This document shows, one piece after another, positions 18,901 through 26,563 of a stretch of DNA of 64,000 nt. The DNA comes from UBA5018 sp947463165 (GTDB taxonomy: Bacteria > Cyanobacteriota > Cyanobacteriia > PCC-6307 > Cyanobiaceae). The translations under genes and the position numbers were made by a program. How positions within the stretch are numbered: position 1 is the stretch's first letter; each line of letters opens with the position of its first letter. The notes beneath the pieces are model-generated. The model was not told where the DNA came from. It saw only the letters and a program-made list of their open reading frames with translations, and did no database searches. The stretch lies in the NCBI GenBank assembly GCA_943371245.1, contig CALRTY020000020.1:9375-73374 (forward strand), read 5' to 3'.

Positions 18901-19860
18901 TCGTTGGTTGATGGCTCGATGAAGTTCCTCGCTACAGTTATCGATAACGAGAAATGCTGAGTGCCTTCCCGCGATCAGTTGATCGGCACGTTGAACGGGA
19001 TCGGGCTGGGTTGCTAATGAGCCATCAGCGTAATAGACCTGATGTTTATTTAGTGCTTCACTGCCTATCCGGGAATCAAATAGTGCTTGTACTAAGCGTG
19101 TCTTGCCAACCCCAGACAGGCCAACAAGTCGCACCGCACGCTGTGAGTTTGATAGGCAGCTGCGAAGCTGTTGTATGCCCTCGACAATCGGCACAGGTTC
19201 ACTTGTTGATCCGGGAGGTATCAATTTTGCCCGCGTATCAAGCAAATAGCAATCTTCAACTGTTCCCCTGCCGCTGGCCCAGTAACCATAAGTGCGCCAT
19301 CCGGAGGACGGCCTGCCAACCCTCTCAAGTACCCAGTGAATCAATGTATCGTGTCGCCGGACCCAGCTAGCAATTGTGGTCTGATCGTAAAAGTCAAGAG
19401 CAAGGCGATGACTATTGCTGATTAATCTAATGGCTTGCCGCATCGCTGCAATGCGATCTTCCAACATCGTCTTCGTTGTTGATTCTCCGCTGACGATCAC
19501 ATATGCTCCGTCAACAGAGGCCAGCTCGCCCAGAAGTTGAACAACATCAGCCTTGCCCATCTCCGCAAGGATTGAACTCCTAGGCATCTTGCACTGCTTG
19601 GCTTGAAAAACAGTATCAGCTCGTGGAATATGGCTATCCGATGGTGGTGAGAAAATGGTGTAATCCGATTCAGGAGGTCTGCTGACTTGAACGTCAACAC
19701 CACCATCTGCTGCATCTTGATGGCCACCCCATCTGATCCCATACGTGGGCAAGCCTGCTTGAAGGTAGTCGGCCTCACAGAGCTTCCCAGTGAGTACCCG
19801 CAGATCAGCATCACTGAGGAGACCGATGTCTGCACCCGTGACATCAAGGAGGTGATTCAT
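15949..19860 (-). CDS. Mrr-like nuclease fused to a STAND-type NTPase with long C-terminal helical region; probable antiphage effector
   Basis: A 1303-residue protein. Residues about 20-125 look like a restriction-endonuclease fold: a Glu in the first helix (LTGKLCEADY), GGVDVQV with Asp56, and FQAKQCK giving a Q-x-K catalytic pair (Gln86, Lys88). A P-loop NTPase follows, with Walker A GLSGVGKTRL (247-256) and Walker B FLVIDNC (303-309). The remaining 900 residues are helical and repeat-like, as in STAND sensors. Nuclease-STAND-sensor order is that of Avs-type antiphage proteins; I infer phage recognition through the C-terminus and DNA cleavage through the N-terminus. Codon use is clearly AT-richer than in core genes, a sign of transfer. 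It starts at ATG 19860 with AGGAG upstream and has no obvious operon partner. Confidence 0.75.
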   Translation of the reverse strand: MNHLLDVTGADIGLLSDADLRVLTGKLCEADYLQAGLPTYGIRWGGHQDAADGGVDVQVSRPPESDYTIFSPPSDSHIPRADTVFQAKQCKMPRSSILAEMGKADVVQLLGELASVDGAYVIVSGESTTKTMLEDRIAAMRQAIRLISNSHRLALDFYDQTTIASWVRRHDTLIHWVLERVGRPSSGWRTYGYWASGRGTVEDCYLLDTRAKLIPPGSTSEPVPIVEGIQQLRSCLSNSQRAVRLVGLSGVGKTRLVQALFDSRIGSEALNKHQVYYADGSLATQPDPVQRADQLIAGRHSAFLVIDNCSEELHRAINQRCCQENSNVRLLTIEYDIKEDTPTETDVYRLQPSDDQLIKELISQRYPEVSQIDRSTIARFSEGNTRVALALADSVMHDGSLAGLSDNALFKRLFYQRNGEDSGLLEAAKAASLVYSFSIDESSAAGSEHSVLASLYEQTPQTMFRMLSELKRRELLQARGPWRAVLPQAISNRLANEALQELPVWQVLQAFDPAINQRLLKSFCHRVGFLHDEPIAVQCASDLLSPVGPIGSRLLRSETWHKEAFYREHWDIDCLAYLAPADPNAALRLIETLSRGTEGEHFTSRDNPHFSRVAGLLRKLAYSAELFPRAMAILVRFALSEQPGETNNSIHYQIKPLFLLHLSGTMTPQAIRLEAIESLLNVQDARRNGLGFYLLEAMLQSSGFMSHNTFDFGSRSRGFGYIPPTAEDVQNWYETALSYCVNLAVFDDPRSTEARALLARQWSSLWLNVRHYDLIEKITRVLHTNQPWADGLLAIKQTIRFHGNDVAPEIKARLEKLAIDLAPAGLIENVCLYVCRDTYDPYDLLEPTADAELTQASFTQADLRLQDKAFNLGVEVGQVADQIKQLLPELVSSGSSRIKPFCKGLVTSLADITWLVESCCSTWREADPSSRNVGMLIAILEQYAISDRTSYEDLLDQLMIDPEIKTIFPCIQMSLDVDIKAIERLIACISSRSAPLNNYLNLGHIFVASQINSDRLLRLLSALKVVENSDVIIVKSLSALIHGSDSGQLPTIFMNLAREILARQDFSRSKSMHPSWDYELARIAQTSLPGEEGAEAARTVSTNLLERIRDYSAPEYHDYPRLMNALATCQPGIFLDIFIGSLSRHREEIGNFFDSASWYDDLGYRHNSLDLIDHEVLLDWCEHDSDHRFSALAQAVQLCCSKPNENGRPELVWSPIALGLLSRAPKIHDVLISFSSVFIPRSWTGSRADMIADRLPLLDTLEQHLNPYVATWASAKRTELINYVANLRTKEKQEKDAMFQKFE

Positions 19861-20159
19861 CGATGTTGATTGGCTCCTGGGTTCCTGCCGAGAGTGGCCT
19901 ATAGCTCACTTCTGTAGGCCTAAGTTTGAGAGTGCCCGATAGCTTCGGTCACCTCATGCATCGGAAACCATGGGCTTCCCTGCACCCAAAAGCTTAATGC
20001 TGTCGCTGTTGTCTTTGTAGTAGCGGGGGCGCAATTGATTAGCGCTTCCTGATCCAGGCCGGGCTGGGTCCACTTGAACTCGAACTTCCCGATTCGGGTG
20101 GCGCTGCAGCTGGGCGGAAGGAGTTCGGGGCGATTGAGGATGGCCTCCAGATCGCCCAG

Positions 20160-20499
20160 CCTGAGCGGTGATGACTGCAGTTGGCCGATCTCATGGCTGA
20201 GTCAGTGGTGCCGCTCCTCCGCCTGGCTGTGGGGGGAGAGCAGCAGGTCCACAGGAACGCGATGGCGGGAGACTTGTTTTACAGCTGTCCGAGGGCCTTA
20301 AACCGGTTTTGATTGGCGTAACAGTCGTGGCTGGCCAGGATCATGAGGGCCACATCGGACTAGGCCTGACCTCCCAGCGGCCATTGGAGCTGTAGCAGAA
20401 GGCTTCTCCGCGGGTGTACAACCGCACCTCAGCTCTCGGGATCTCCTCGCGGATCTCGGCGGCCATCTGCTGGAACAGCTGGTCGTTCAGGCGGGTCAT
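20160..20499 (-). pseudogene. nucleotidyltransferase relic downstream of higA
   Basis: An ATG at 20499, five bases after the higA stop, begins MTRLNDQLFQQMAAEIREEI and continues through VRLYTRGEAF. A frameshift then leads to DVALMILASHDCYANQNRF, and another to KQVSRHRVPVDLLLSPHSQA, ending near LSHEIGQLQ. The order (Gly-containing loop, D-V-A, V-D-L-L, S-H-x-I-G) matches small nucleotidyltransferase-domain proteins, but the GS-x-A-R-G loop is degraded and at least two frame changes plus stops are needed. The segment 19861-20159 upstream shows further unassigned coding-like sequence (DLEAILNRPELLPPSCS). Confidence 0.45.
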
Positions 20500-20504
20500 G
20501 GGCC

Positions 20505-20798
20505 TCAGCAGCTCACCAACGGCTGGATGCGCTCTAGCTCTTCCGCCAGCAAGGCGCTGGCCACCTCTGTGTCGTGGGCGGCCTGGGCGCGCAACCAGTA
20601 CCCCGGACTGAGACCCAGAACGCGGCAGAGGCGCAGATCGGTATCGGCGGTGATCGCCCGCTGGCCGGTGATGATCTCGCTGATGCGGGAGGCGGGCACG
20701 CCGATGGCTTTTGCCAGGCGGTATTGACTGATGCCCAGGGGTTCGAGGAACTCCTCCTGGAGAAGTTCACCGGGGGTGATGGGAGCGAGGCGGGGCAT
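20505..20798 (-). CDS. higA: HigA-family antitoxin
   Basis: A 97-residue Xre-type helix-turn-helix protein. PGELLQEEFLEPLGISQYRL then IGVPASRISEIITGQRAITA is the canonical HigA/VapI DNA-binding block, with DTDLRLCRVLGLSPGYWLRA following. HigA binds and neutralises HigB, a ribosome-dependent mRNase, and represses its own operon. The toxin gene should lie immediately upstream; only its C-terminal third remains (20808-20915), so this antitoxin is now without a functional local toxin. The frame itself looks undamaged. Confidence 0.9.
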   Translation of the reverse strand: MPRLAPITPGELLQEEFLEPLGISQYRLAKAIGVPASRISEIITGQRAITADTDLRLCRVLGLSPGYWLRAQAAHDTEVASALLAEELERIQPLVSC

Positions 20799-20807
20799 GG
20801 GGATGTT

Positions 20808-20915
20808 TCAGTGGTAATCAACGATTTCAACGTCTTCCGGGCCGCTGTCGCTCCAGCGAAAGCAGAGCCGAAACCGATCGTTGATGCGGACGCTGCCAGT
20901 CCCCTCCCTCACCAC
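20808..20915 (-). pseudogene. higB toxin C-terminal remnant
   Basis: The minus strand encodes SVRINDRFRLCFRWSDSG and PEDVEIVDYH before TGA, the standard C-terminus of HigB (RelE superfamily), nine bases before the higA start. Upstream the homology stops and the hupE 3' end begins, so roughly the first 60 codons are lost. Confidence 0.85.
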
Positions 20916-20924
20916 ACTGCCGCG

Positions 20925-21542
20925 TCAGCGCAGCAGCCCGATCGGCGCCAGGGCTGCCACCCCACCGGAGAGGGCCAGCAGCAGGGCCAAGCCCCGGTTC
21001 CAGGCCAGGGGCAGGCGCCGCAGCAACAGGAAACTGCCGCCGCTCACCAGAGCTGAGCCAGTGAAGGCCCCCAGCCACCAGAGGGCGGCGGCACCATCGG
21101 CCGGGGCCTCCAGGCCGTGGAGCATGGCGTGCACCGCCACGGCCGTGGCCACCAGGGCGGCGCAGAAGCCCAATTGCGGGCTCTGTTTTGGCTGCAGGCT
21201 GCGCAGCACCAGCACCGCCAGGGCCGTGATCGCCAGGGCCGCCAGCAACTCCTGGCCCGGCAGGCTGCCGCCGATCGCGCCGTACACACCACCGCCGATG
21301 GCACCGGCCAGCGCCCAGAGCAGCAGCTGGGGGGAGATGCAAGAGCCGGCCGCGCCTACGCCGATCAGCAGTAGCAGGTGGTCGGCGCCGGTGATCGGGT
21401 GCAGGAAGCCGGCGAGGCCGCCGCCTAGGCCCATGCCCTGGGCGATGCCATGGGCCTGAGCCGGTTGATCCAGCAGCAGCGTCGCCAGTAGGGAGCAGCC
21501 GGCCAGCAGGGCCAGGGATCTGGTGGAGACAGAGTTGTTCAT
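20925..21542 (-). CDS. hupE: HupE/UreJ-family metal permease, probably cobalt
   Basis: A 205-residue membrane protein with a signal-like N-terminus (LALLAGCSLLATLLLDQPAQA), the first-helix motif HGIAQGMGLGGGLAGFLHPITGADH broken here as HG...G and HPITGADHLL, and about six transmembrane helices. HupE/UreJ proteins carry Ni2+ or Co2+; the His/Asp cluster HPITGADH is the proposed metal site. A cobalamin riboswitch immediately upstream argues for cobalt uptake linked to B12 supply rather than nickel. The ATG at 21542 is 33 bases after the riboswitch B12 box. A second, broken copy lies at 13945-14036. Confidence 0.88.
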   Translation of the reverse strand: MNNSVSTRSLALLAGCSLLATLLLDQPAQAHGIAQGMGLGGGLAGFLHPITGADHLLLLIGVGAAGSCISPQLLLWALAGAIGGGVYGAIGGSLPGQELLAALAITALAVLVLRSLQPKQSPQLGFCAALVATAVAVHAMLHGLEAPADGAAALWWLGAFTGSALVSGGSFLLLRRLPLAWNRGLALLLALSGGVAALAPIGLLR

Positions 21543-21574
21543 CGAGGGAATCCGGTCCGCGCCGGCAATGGGTT

Positions 21575-21715
21575 GGTGGAACACGGCGAGCGTTCTGACT
21601 GAGGGGGCCGGAACCCCCATCACAGCTGCGGGACAGCGCCGGAATCGGTACAGGACGAACCTGCAACCCCACCGGATTTTCCTCCTTACCTCCAGGGAAT
21701 GACCCGCTGGAACCG
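21575..21715 (-). promoter_or_regulatory. cobalamin riboswitch upstream of hupE
   Basis: Read on the minus strand, the leader contains the consecutive conserved elements GGAAAATCCGGTG, ACCGATTCCGGCGC, CTGTCCCGCAGCTGTGATGG and the B12-box-like CAGTCAGAACGCTCGCC. These are the core of the adenosylcobalamin aptamer. Binding is expected to reduce hupE expression. Outer limits are approximate. Confidence 0.85.
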
Positions 21716-21949
21716 CCCTCCCATTGTGGGGCCAGGGTCCCGGTTTTGAACTCAGCCGGGCCACCACCGCCCAAGGGCGGCACCGCTGTACGCGGCATCT
21801 CTGCCTAAAAGCGGCACGCTTTCATAGCCAAGGCGCCCCGGTGGGGGCTCAGGCAGCTGCTTTTTACCTAGTGGCCGATGGGGCTGGTTAGTGTTTCGGC
21901 CCTGTTGTGAATCCTGGAAATGGCCGGCTCGCGGGTGAGCGAGATCCAA

Positions 21950-24796
21950 ATGCACTGGCTGAGATGGCTACTCACCACCGGCTGGTTGCTGATCATCGGC
22001 TCCCTGTTCTTTGATCCATTCACGGCCCGCTTCACGGCAGCCGATCACCCCTGGAGTCCGCTGCGGCTTCCCGACAGCTGCGTGGAGGTGCAGGGCAGTT
22101 GTCTGGTGGAGATGCCCTATCCCCTGGGCACCACAATTTTCTGGGGTGCGGTGGTGCCGGCCGCCATCTTCGTGCTGCTGGTGTTCGGCCACGAACTATG
22201 GCGGCGGATCTGTCCCCTTTCCTTTATCTCCCAGATCCCCAGGGCGCTGGGCTGGCAGCGACAAACCGCCAAGCGAAACCCGAAAACCGGCGAGATCCGC
22301 CGCCAGCTTGCCCGGGTGTCACCCGATTCCTGGTTGGCTAAGCATTACTCGGCCTTGCAGTTCGGCTGGCTTTACCTTGGCTTGTGCGGTCGCATCCTGT
22401 TCTTCAATGCCGACCGGCTGGTGCTGGCGGCCTGGCTGCTGTTCACGATCGTCGCTGCGGTTGCGGTGGGTTGGTTATATGGCGGCAAGGCCTGGTGTCA
22501 ATACTTTTGTCCGATGGCACCGGTGCAGTCGATCTATTCGGCTCCGGCCGGGCTGCTGGGCAGCAGAGCCCATCTGAGCCCCACAACGATCACCCAGTCG
22601 ATGTGTCGCAGCACAGACGCCAACGGCGAGGAGCAGAGCGCCTGCGTGGCCTGCCAGCAGCCCTGCATCGACATCGACTCCGAGCGCATGTATTGGGCGC
22701 GCATCGAAACGCCGGCCTTTGCCTTCGAGCGCTACGGCTATGTCGGCTTGGTGGTGGGTTATTTCCTCTATTACTACCTCTATGCCGGCAATTGGCAGTA
22801 CTACTTCTCCGGTGCCTGGGTGCGCCAACCGAACCAGTTATCGCTGCTGTTCAGCCCCGGCTTGTTTCTGGGGGGCCAGGCGATCAACGTGCCCCGGATT
22901 GTGGCCGTGCCCCTGGTGCTGGCGCTCTGCACCTGGCTGGGTTGGCTGGCCGGCAGGGCCGTCGAGGCCTGGATGCGGCGCCGGGTGCGGCGGCAGGGGG
23001 CTGAGCCAGACAAGACCCTGATTCGTCACCGGGTGTTCCTGGCGGCCACTTTCCTGGTGTTCAATTTCTTCTTTCTGTTCGCGGGCAGGCCCCTGCTGCA
23101 ATTGGCTCCGGCCTGGCTGCAATACCTGTTCGATATGGCCCTGGTGGCCACCAGCTCCCTGTGGCTGGTGCGCAGCTGGCACCGCAATCCGGCGCTGTAT
23201 GGCAGGGAGAACCTGGCGGAGCGGTTCCGGCGCCAGCTGCAGAAGCTGGGCCTCGATGTGGGACGGTTCCTGGAGGGCCGCAGCCTGGGGGATCTGAACC
23301 CCGACGAGGTTTACGTATTGGCCCGGATTTTGCCGGGATTTGGTAACGAGCAGCGGCACGATGCCTATAAGGGAGTGGTGCGCGATGCCCTGGCGGAGGG
23401 CTATGTAAATGCCGCCAGCAGCCTGGAGGTGTTGCGGCGCATGCGCCAGGAGCTGGGCATCTCAGACGATGAGCACCGCCAGCTGCTGGAAGAACTGGGG
23501 GTTGAGGATCCAACGCTGCTGGATCCCGAGCGGCGCCGCAGCTTGGAGGACCAGGTTCGGCTCAGTGGATACCGCCGCTCGCTGGAACGGCTGCTGCGGT
23601 TGCAGGGCCAGCTCGGCACAGAGGCGGGAGTGGGGGCCGGCGGCGGCGGCGGAGATGGAGGTGGAGGTGGTAGTGGAGATGGAGGTGGCGAGGCCGCGAT
23701 GTTGGCTGCCCTCGGCAGTCAGTACTCGATCAGCCCCTGGGAGGAGGCCCAAGCCCGCGAGAAGCTGTCTCCAGCCGAGGGGGCCGCTCGCCGTGCCGCG
23801 ATGCTGCTGGACAGGCTCGAGGAGCTCACCGCTGCCGTGCAAGCCCTGCATCAACCCTGCTTGCGGGAGCAGCCCAATCTTGTCGCCCTGCTCGACGACC
23901 GGCTGCGGCATCGCCAGGAGCTGGTGTTGCGGGCGATCCTGGATTGCCTGCCCCACCTGGAAACCACCCATGCCCGCGAGCCGCTGCTGGCCCGGCTGCG
24001 GGCCCTGGCATCGCCGGCGCTCACGAATCTGCTGGAGCGGCAACCCTGGCCCGATCAGCCGCCCGTCCAGCTGCCCGCTCAGGGTCTGGAGCAGTTGCTC
24101 AGCTCGGCTGCGGGGGCAGCAGACTCCTTCCCCCCGCTGACTAGGCAAGCGACGCTGATCCATCTGGAGCGGCTGGCCCAGGACCCCGATCCCACCGTGG
24201 CCACCGCCGCCGTGGTGCTGACTGCCGGCCTGGATCCTGAGCTGGGCTTGGCCTGGAGGGCAAATCTGACCCAGGTGGGCCGGCCCGCCTGGGTGATAAC
24301 CACCGCCGAGCGGCTGCAGAAGCTGGCGGCACCGGTGGCTCTGGCGGCTCTGCCGGAACTGGAAAAACGCGTGGTGCTCGCCACCAGCGACTTTTTCCGC
24401 CGCACCTGGGCCGACACCCTGGATCTGCTGGCGGAACGGGCCGAGATCCGTCTCTATGGGGCACAAGAGCTAATCACGGAGCCGGGGGACACCTGCCGCG
24501 AGCTGCTGCTACTGATCGAGGGGGCTGCGCGAGTGGAAGATCGCAGCGGCGACCAGTTGCGGGTCAGCCAGATGCAACCGGGCCAAGTGCTGGACGAACT
24601 GGAGGTGCTCACCCAAAGCGCCTCAGAGAGCACCATCGTGGCCGAGACAGCTGGCACCCGCGTGCTGGCGGTGCCGGTGGATTCATTTGATGCCACCCTG
24701 GAGCAGGATCCAGACTTCGCCCGCCGGGTGCTGGCCCTGGAAACGCGCCAATTACAGCGAATCACCCGGAAGTTACCAGCAATGCCCGCAGGTTAG
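21950..24796 (+). CDS. membrane iron-sulfur (NapH/polyferredoxin-like) protein fused to a cyclic-nucleotide-binding domain
   Basis: A 948-residue protein from ATG 21950 (the frame is open to 21920). The first 440 residues hold about eight membrane helices and cysteine motifs typical of NapH/NosR-like polyferredoxins: RRICPLS, CQYFCPMAP and CVACQQPC. After the last helix comes a long soluble, helix-rich region interrupted by a glycine/aspartate linker near residue 565 (GGGGGDGGGGGSGDGGG). The final 140 residues form a cyclic-nucleotide-binding-type beta barrel (LITEPGDTCRELLLLIEGAA and VLDELEVL). Together this suggests electron transfer across or along the membrane controlled by a nucleotide or used as a sensor; no substrate can be named. 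Confidence 0.7.
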   Translation: MHWLRWLLTTGWLLIIGSLFFDPFTARFTAADHPWSPLRLPDSCVEVQGSCLVEMPYPLGTTIFWGAVVPAAIFVLLVFGHELWRRICPLSFISQIPRALGWQRQTAKRNPKTGEIRRQLARVSPDSWLAKHYSALQFGWLYLGLCGRILFFNADRLVLAAWLLFTIVAAVAVGWLYGGKAWCQYFCPMAPVQSIYSAPAGLLGSRAHLSPTTITQSMCRSTDANGEEQSACVACQQPCIDIDSERMYWARIETPAFAFERYGYVGLVVGYFLYYYLYAGNWQYYFSGAWVRQPNQLSLLFSPGLFLGGQAINVPRIVAVPLVLALCTWLGWLAGRAVEAWMRRRVRRQGAEPDKTLIRHRVFLAATFLVFNFFFLFAGRPLLQLAPAWLQYLFDMALVATSSLWLVRSWHRNPALYGRENLAERFRRQLQKLGLDVGRFLEGRSLGDLNPDEVYVLARILPGFGNEQRHDAYKGVVRDALAEGYVNAASSLEVLRRMRQELGISDDEHRQLLEELGVEDPTLLDPERRRSLEDQVRLSGYRRSLERLLRLQGQLGTEAGVGAGGGGGDGGGGGSGDGGGEAAMLAALGSQYSISPWEEAQAREKLSPAEGAARRAAMLLDRLEELTAAVQALHQPCLREQPNLVALLDDRLRHRQELVLRAILDCLPHLETTHAREPLLARLRALASPALTNLLERQPWPDQPPVQLPAQGLEQLLSSAAGAADSFPPLTRQATLIHLERLAQDPDPTVATAAVVLTAGLDPELGLAWRANLTQVGRPAWVITTAERLQKLAAPVALAALPELEKRVVLATSDFFRRTWADTLDLLAERAEIRLYGAQELITEPGDTCRELLLLIEGAARVEDRSGDQLRVSQMQPGQVLDELEVLTQSASESTIVAETAGTRVLAVPVDSFDATLEQDPDFARRVLALETRQLQRITRKLPAMPAG

Positions 24797-25418
24797 AAAT
24801 CGGATGTCGCTGCCCCCACCTGGCTCGCGGCCCCCAGCGAGCTCGCGGCCCCGGCTGGAGGGATGGCGTTTCTGGTGACCTTTCTGGGGGTGTCGTGGCA
24901 TTTTCTGCTCTTCCCGGTGCTCAGCCGTTCGCTGCTGCTGGTGCTCTTGGCCTGGGTCTTCAGCCGCTGGGTGCCGGGGGCGATGCCCTACCCGCGGCAT
25001 TGGCTGTGATCGCTAGCCGGTTGCTTGGCCCCGATCCATTCACTGGGATCTATCCCCTGGGCAGCCTCAATGAATCACAGATCACACTGATCTCATTACA
25101 CGAGAATCATTAGCTGCCGGAGCCGCCGCAGGCCAGGGCGGGTGGATTGGCTGCGAGCAGGCAGATCGCCATGGTCCAAGCGGCAATGGCGGGTGTCAAC
25201 CAGCACCTTGCTGTGATGGGGGCTGTCACGGAGGGCCTCGTCGAGGCCTTCATTGAGGCTGTCAAGGTGGCGCTCATGCAGAGGGCCACGATCAAGTTAG
25301 TCAAACCGATCAAGTGAAGAAATTTCAGCTATGCGGATTGTTCTTGCCCATGGGTTTGACGGCTTTTGGCTGGCGCTGCCTATAGTTGGCAAGTGTCTAT
25401 CAGATGGAGTGTTTGCCG
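24797..25418. other. gap with coding remnants before the MerR gene
   Basis: Two possible remnants are visible. From 24862 a hydrophobic frame (FLVTFLGVSWHFLLFPVL...) ends at 25008, and a shifted frame continues with LLGPDPFTGIYPLGSLNESQ to 25113; read together they look like a decayed membrane protein I cannot name. The rest up to 25418 contains only the small frame listed at 25171-25317. Confidence 0.4.
25171..25317 (+). CDS. possible 48-residue helical peptide, unassigned
   Basis: An ATG-started frame encodes a compact helical-looking peptide containing VNQHLAVMGAVTEGLVEAF and ending in IKLVKPIK. The composition resembles a real protein (amphipathic, few Arg/Pro) more than a shadow frame, but no ribosome binding site is evident and no family was recognised. 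It could be a C-terminal remnant of a larger gene. Confidence 0.25.
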   Translation: MVQAAMAGVNQHLAVMGAVTEGLVEAFIEAVKVALMQRATIKLVKPIK

Positions 25419-25835
25419 ATGGCTCGCCAGCCATCCGGCTCGCCTGCCCAGGCTCCCGTTTTTCGCATCGGTGAGGTCGCCAAGCTCACAGGCCTTTCGG
25501 TGAAAACGATTCGCTTCTATTGCGACCAGGGCCTGCTGCTGCCCTGTGGCCGTTCCGAGGGCGGCTACCGCTTGTTTAGTGCAGACAGCCTCGCAGAGCT
25601 GGGGATCATCCGTGCGCTGAGGGCGATGGATGTATCAATCTCTGAATTGGCTCGGATCCTGGAAGTACGCCGGGCGGGGGTCTGCAATTGCTCCGTATTG
25701 AAAGACAGCATCGCCACTAAAGTGGCCTCCATTGATGAGCGCATCCAAGAGCTCGTTTCCATGAAAGCAGAGCTGGCGCGACTGTTGCAGAGCTGGCAGG
25801 AATGCGGGGGCGCCAAGCCTGGAGCAGCAGATTGA
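25419..25835 (+). CDS. MerR-family transcriptional regulator
   Basis: A 138-residue regulator. The winged HTH reads FRIGEVAKLTGLSVKTIRFY and GGYRLFSADSLAELGIIRAL, followed by the long dimerisation helix. Cysteines in GVCNCSVLKD and QECGG toward the C-terminus could form a metal or redox site, as in ZntR/SoxR-like members, but the pattern does not identify the ligand. ATG 25419 is preferred; an upstream TTG at 25386 is also in frame. No metal transporter is adjacent, so the target is unknown; neighbouring remnants may be what is left of it. Confidence 0.88.
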   Translation: MARQPSGSPAQAPVFRIGEVAKLTGLSVKTIRFYCDQGLLLPCGRSEGGYRLFSADSLAELGIIRALRAMDVSISELARILEVRRAGVCNCSVLKDSIATKVASIDERIQELVSMKAELARLLQSWQECGGAKPGAAD

Positions 25836-25902
25836 GCGGCTGACAGGGGTGAGCCGGCGAACGTTCGCACCGGGATTGGTATGCGCATTCATGCGCTTCT
25901 TT

Positions 25903-25970
25903 AATCCTTCAGCCCTTCAGCCCTTCAATCCTTCAGCCCTTCAGCCTTTCAGCCTTTCAATCCTTCGATC
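25903..25970. repeat. tandem array of CCTTCAGCC-like 9-10-mers
   Basis: About seven imperfect copies of CCTTCAGCC/CCTTCAATC run head to tail between the MerR gene and the HicB-like gene. It is a simple repeat with no recognised function. Confidence 0.7.
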
Positions 25971-26106
25971 TTTTGGTTGTTGCCCGTGGCGGGCTGGCTG
26001 CTGCCCCGCCCCCTGGTATGTCGGGGGACGGTACTCCGTATTCAGCGGCACGCCAACGGCGGCCGCGGCGGCTCAAGGATGGTGTCGCAAAGGGAGAAGT
26101 GCCGTC

Positions 26107-26412
26107 ATGCGAGAGGTCGTGTTCCGCTTTGTGGTTGAACGCCCCGGCCACCTGGAAGCCCGGTGCGATGCCCCTGCCCTGCAGATCGCCGCTCCCTCCT
26201 TGGAGGAGCTGCAACACGAGGCCCGGGAGGCCCTGATCGAGCATTTCGGGCCGGCGCACTGCACCTACCGGGTGCGGATCCTGCGCCGCCAGCCCCAGCG
26301 GTTTCAGCAGTCGCAGCAGTTTCCGCAGTTGCAGCAGTTTCAGCAGTTGCAGAAGTCCCAGCGGGTCAGTTGCATCAGGCAGTTGCGGTGTGCGCCGGCG
26401 CTTTGTAACTGA
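26107..26412 (+). CDS. HicB/DUF1902-like small protein with Gln-rich tail
   Basis: A 101-residue protein. Residues 1-60 (REVVFRFVVERPGHLEARC, then SLEELQHEAREALIEHF) match the small alpha/beta fold of HicB-like proteins, often misannotated in cyanobacteria as a 2-oxoisovalerate dehydrogenase subunit. It is followed by a low-complexity tail of F-Q-Q, L-Q-Q and Q-L-Q repeats produced by repeated CAGTTGCAGCAGTTT-like DNA. GGAGA lies about 8 bases before ATG 26107. No HicA toxin is adjacent. The tail is unusual for this family and may be a slippage expansion that has moved the stop codon. Confidence 0.6.
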   Translation: MREVVFRFVVERPGHLEARCDAPALQIAAPSLEELQHEAREALIEHFGPAHCTYRVRILRRQPQRFQQSQQFPQLQQFQQLQKSQRVSCIRQLRCAPALCN

Positions 26413-26563
26413 ACCCTGAGCAGGCTGGCATCAGGCCATTTGCCACTGCAACAGTTTGTATCCTGAAATTCAAAAGATCTGGCCTCGTCAATAGTCTCTG
26501 GCCACGATCTGGTTGGCCGCTGTGCCCTGGGTCGCCCGTACCACAGCTCGGTTGATTGTCGCC

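Noticed and set aside
25849..26106. Upstream extension of the HicB-like frame over the CCTTCAGCC repeats
   Set aside because: It translates repetitive DNA; the ATG at 26107 has a ribosome binding site and starts exactly at the homologous part.
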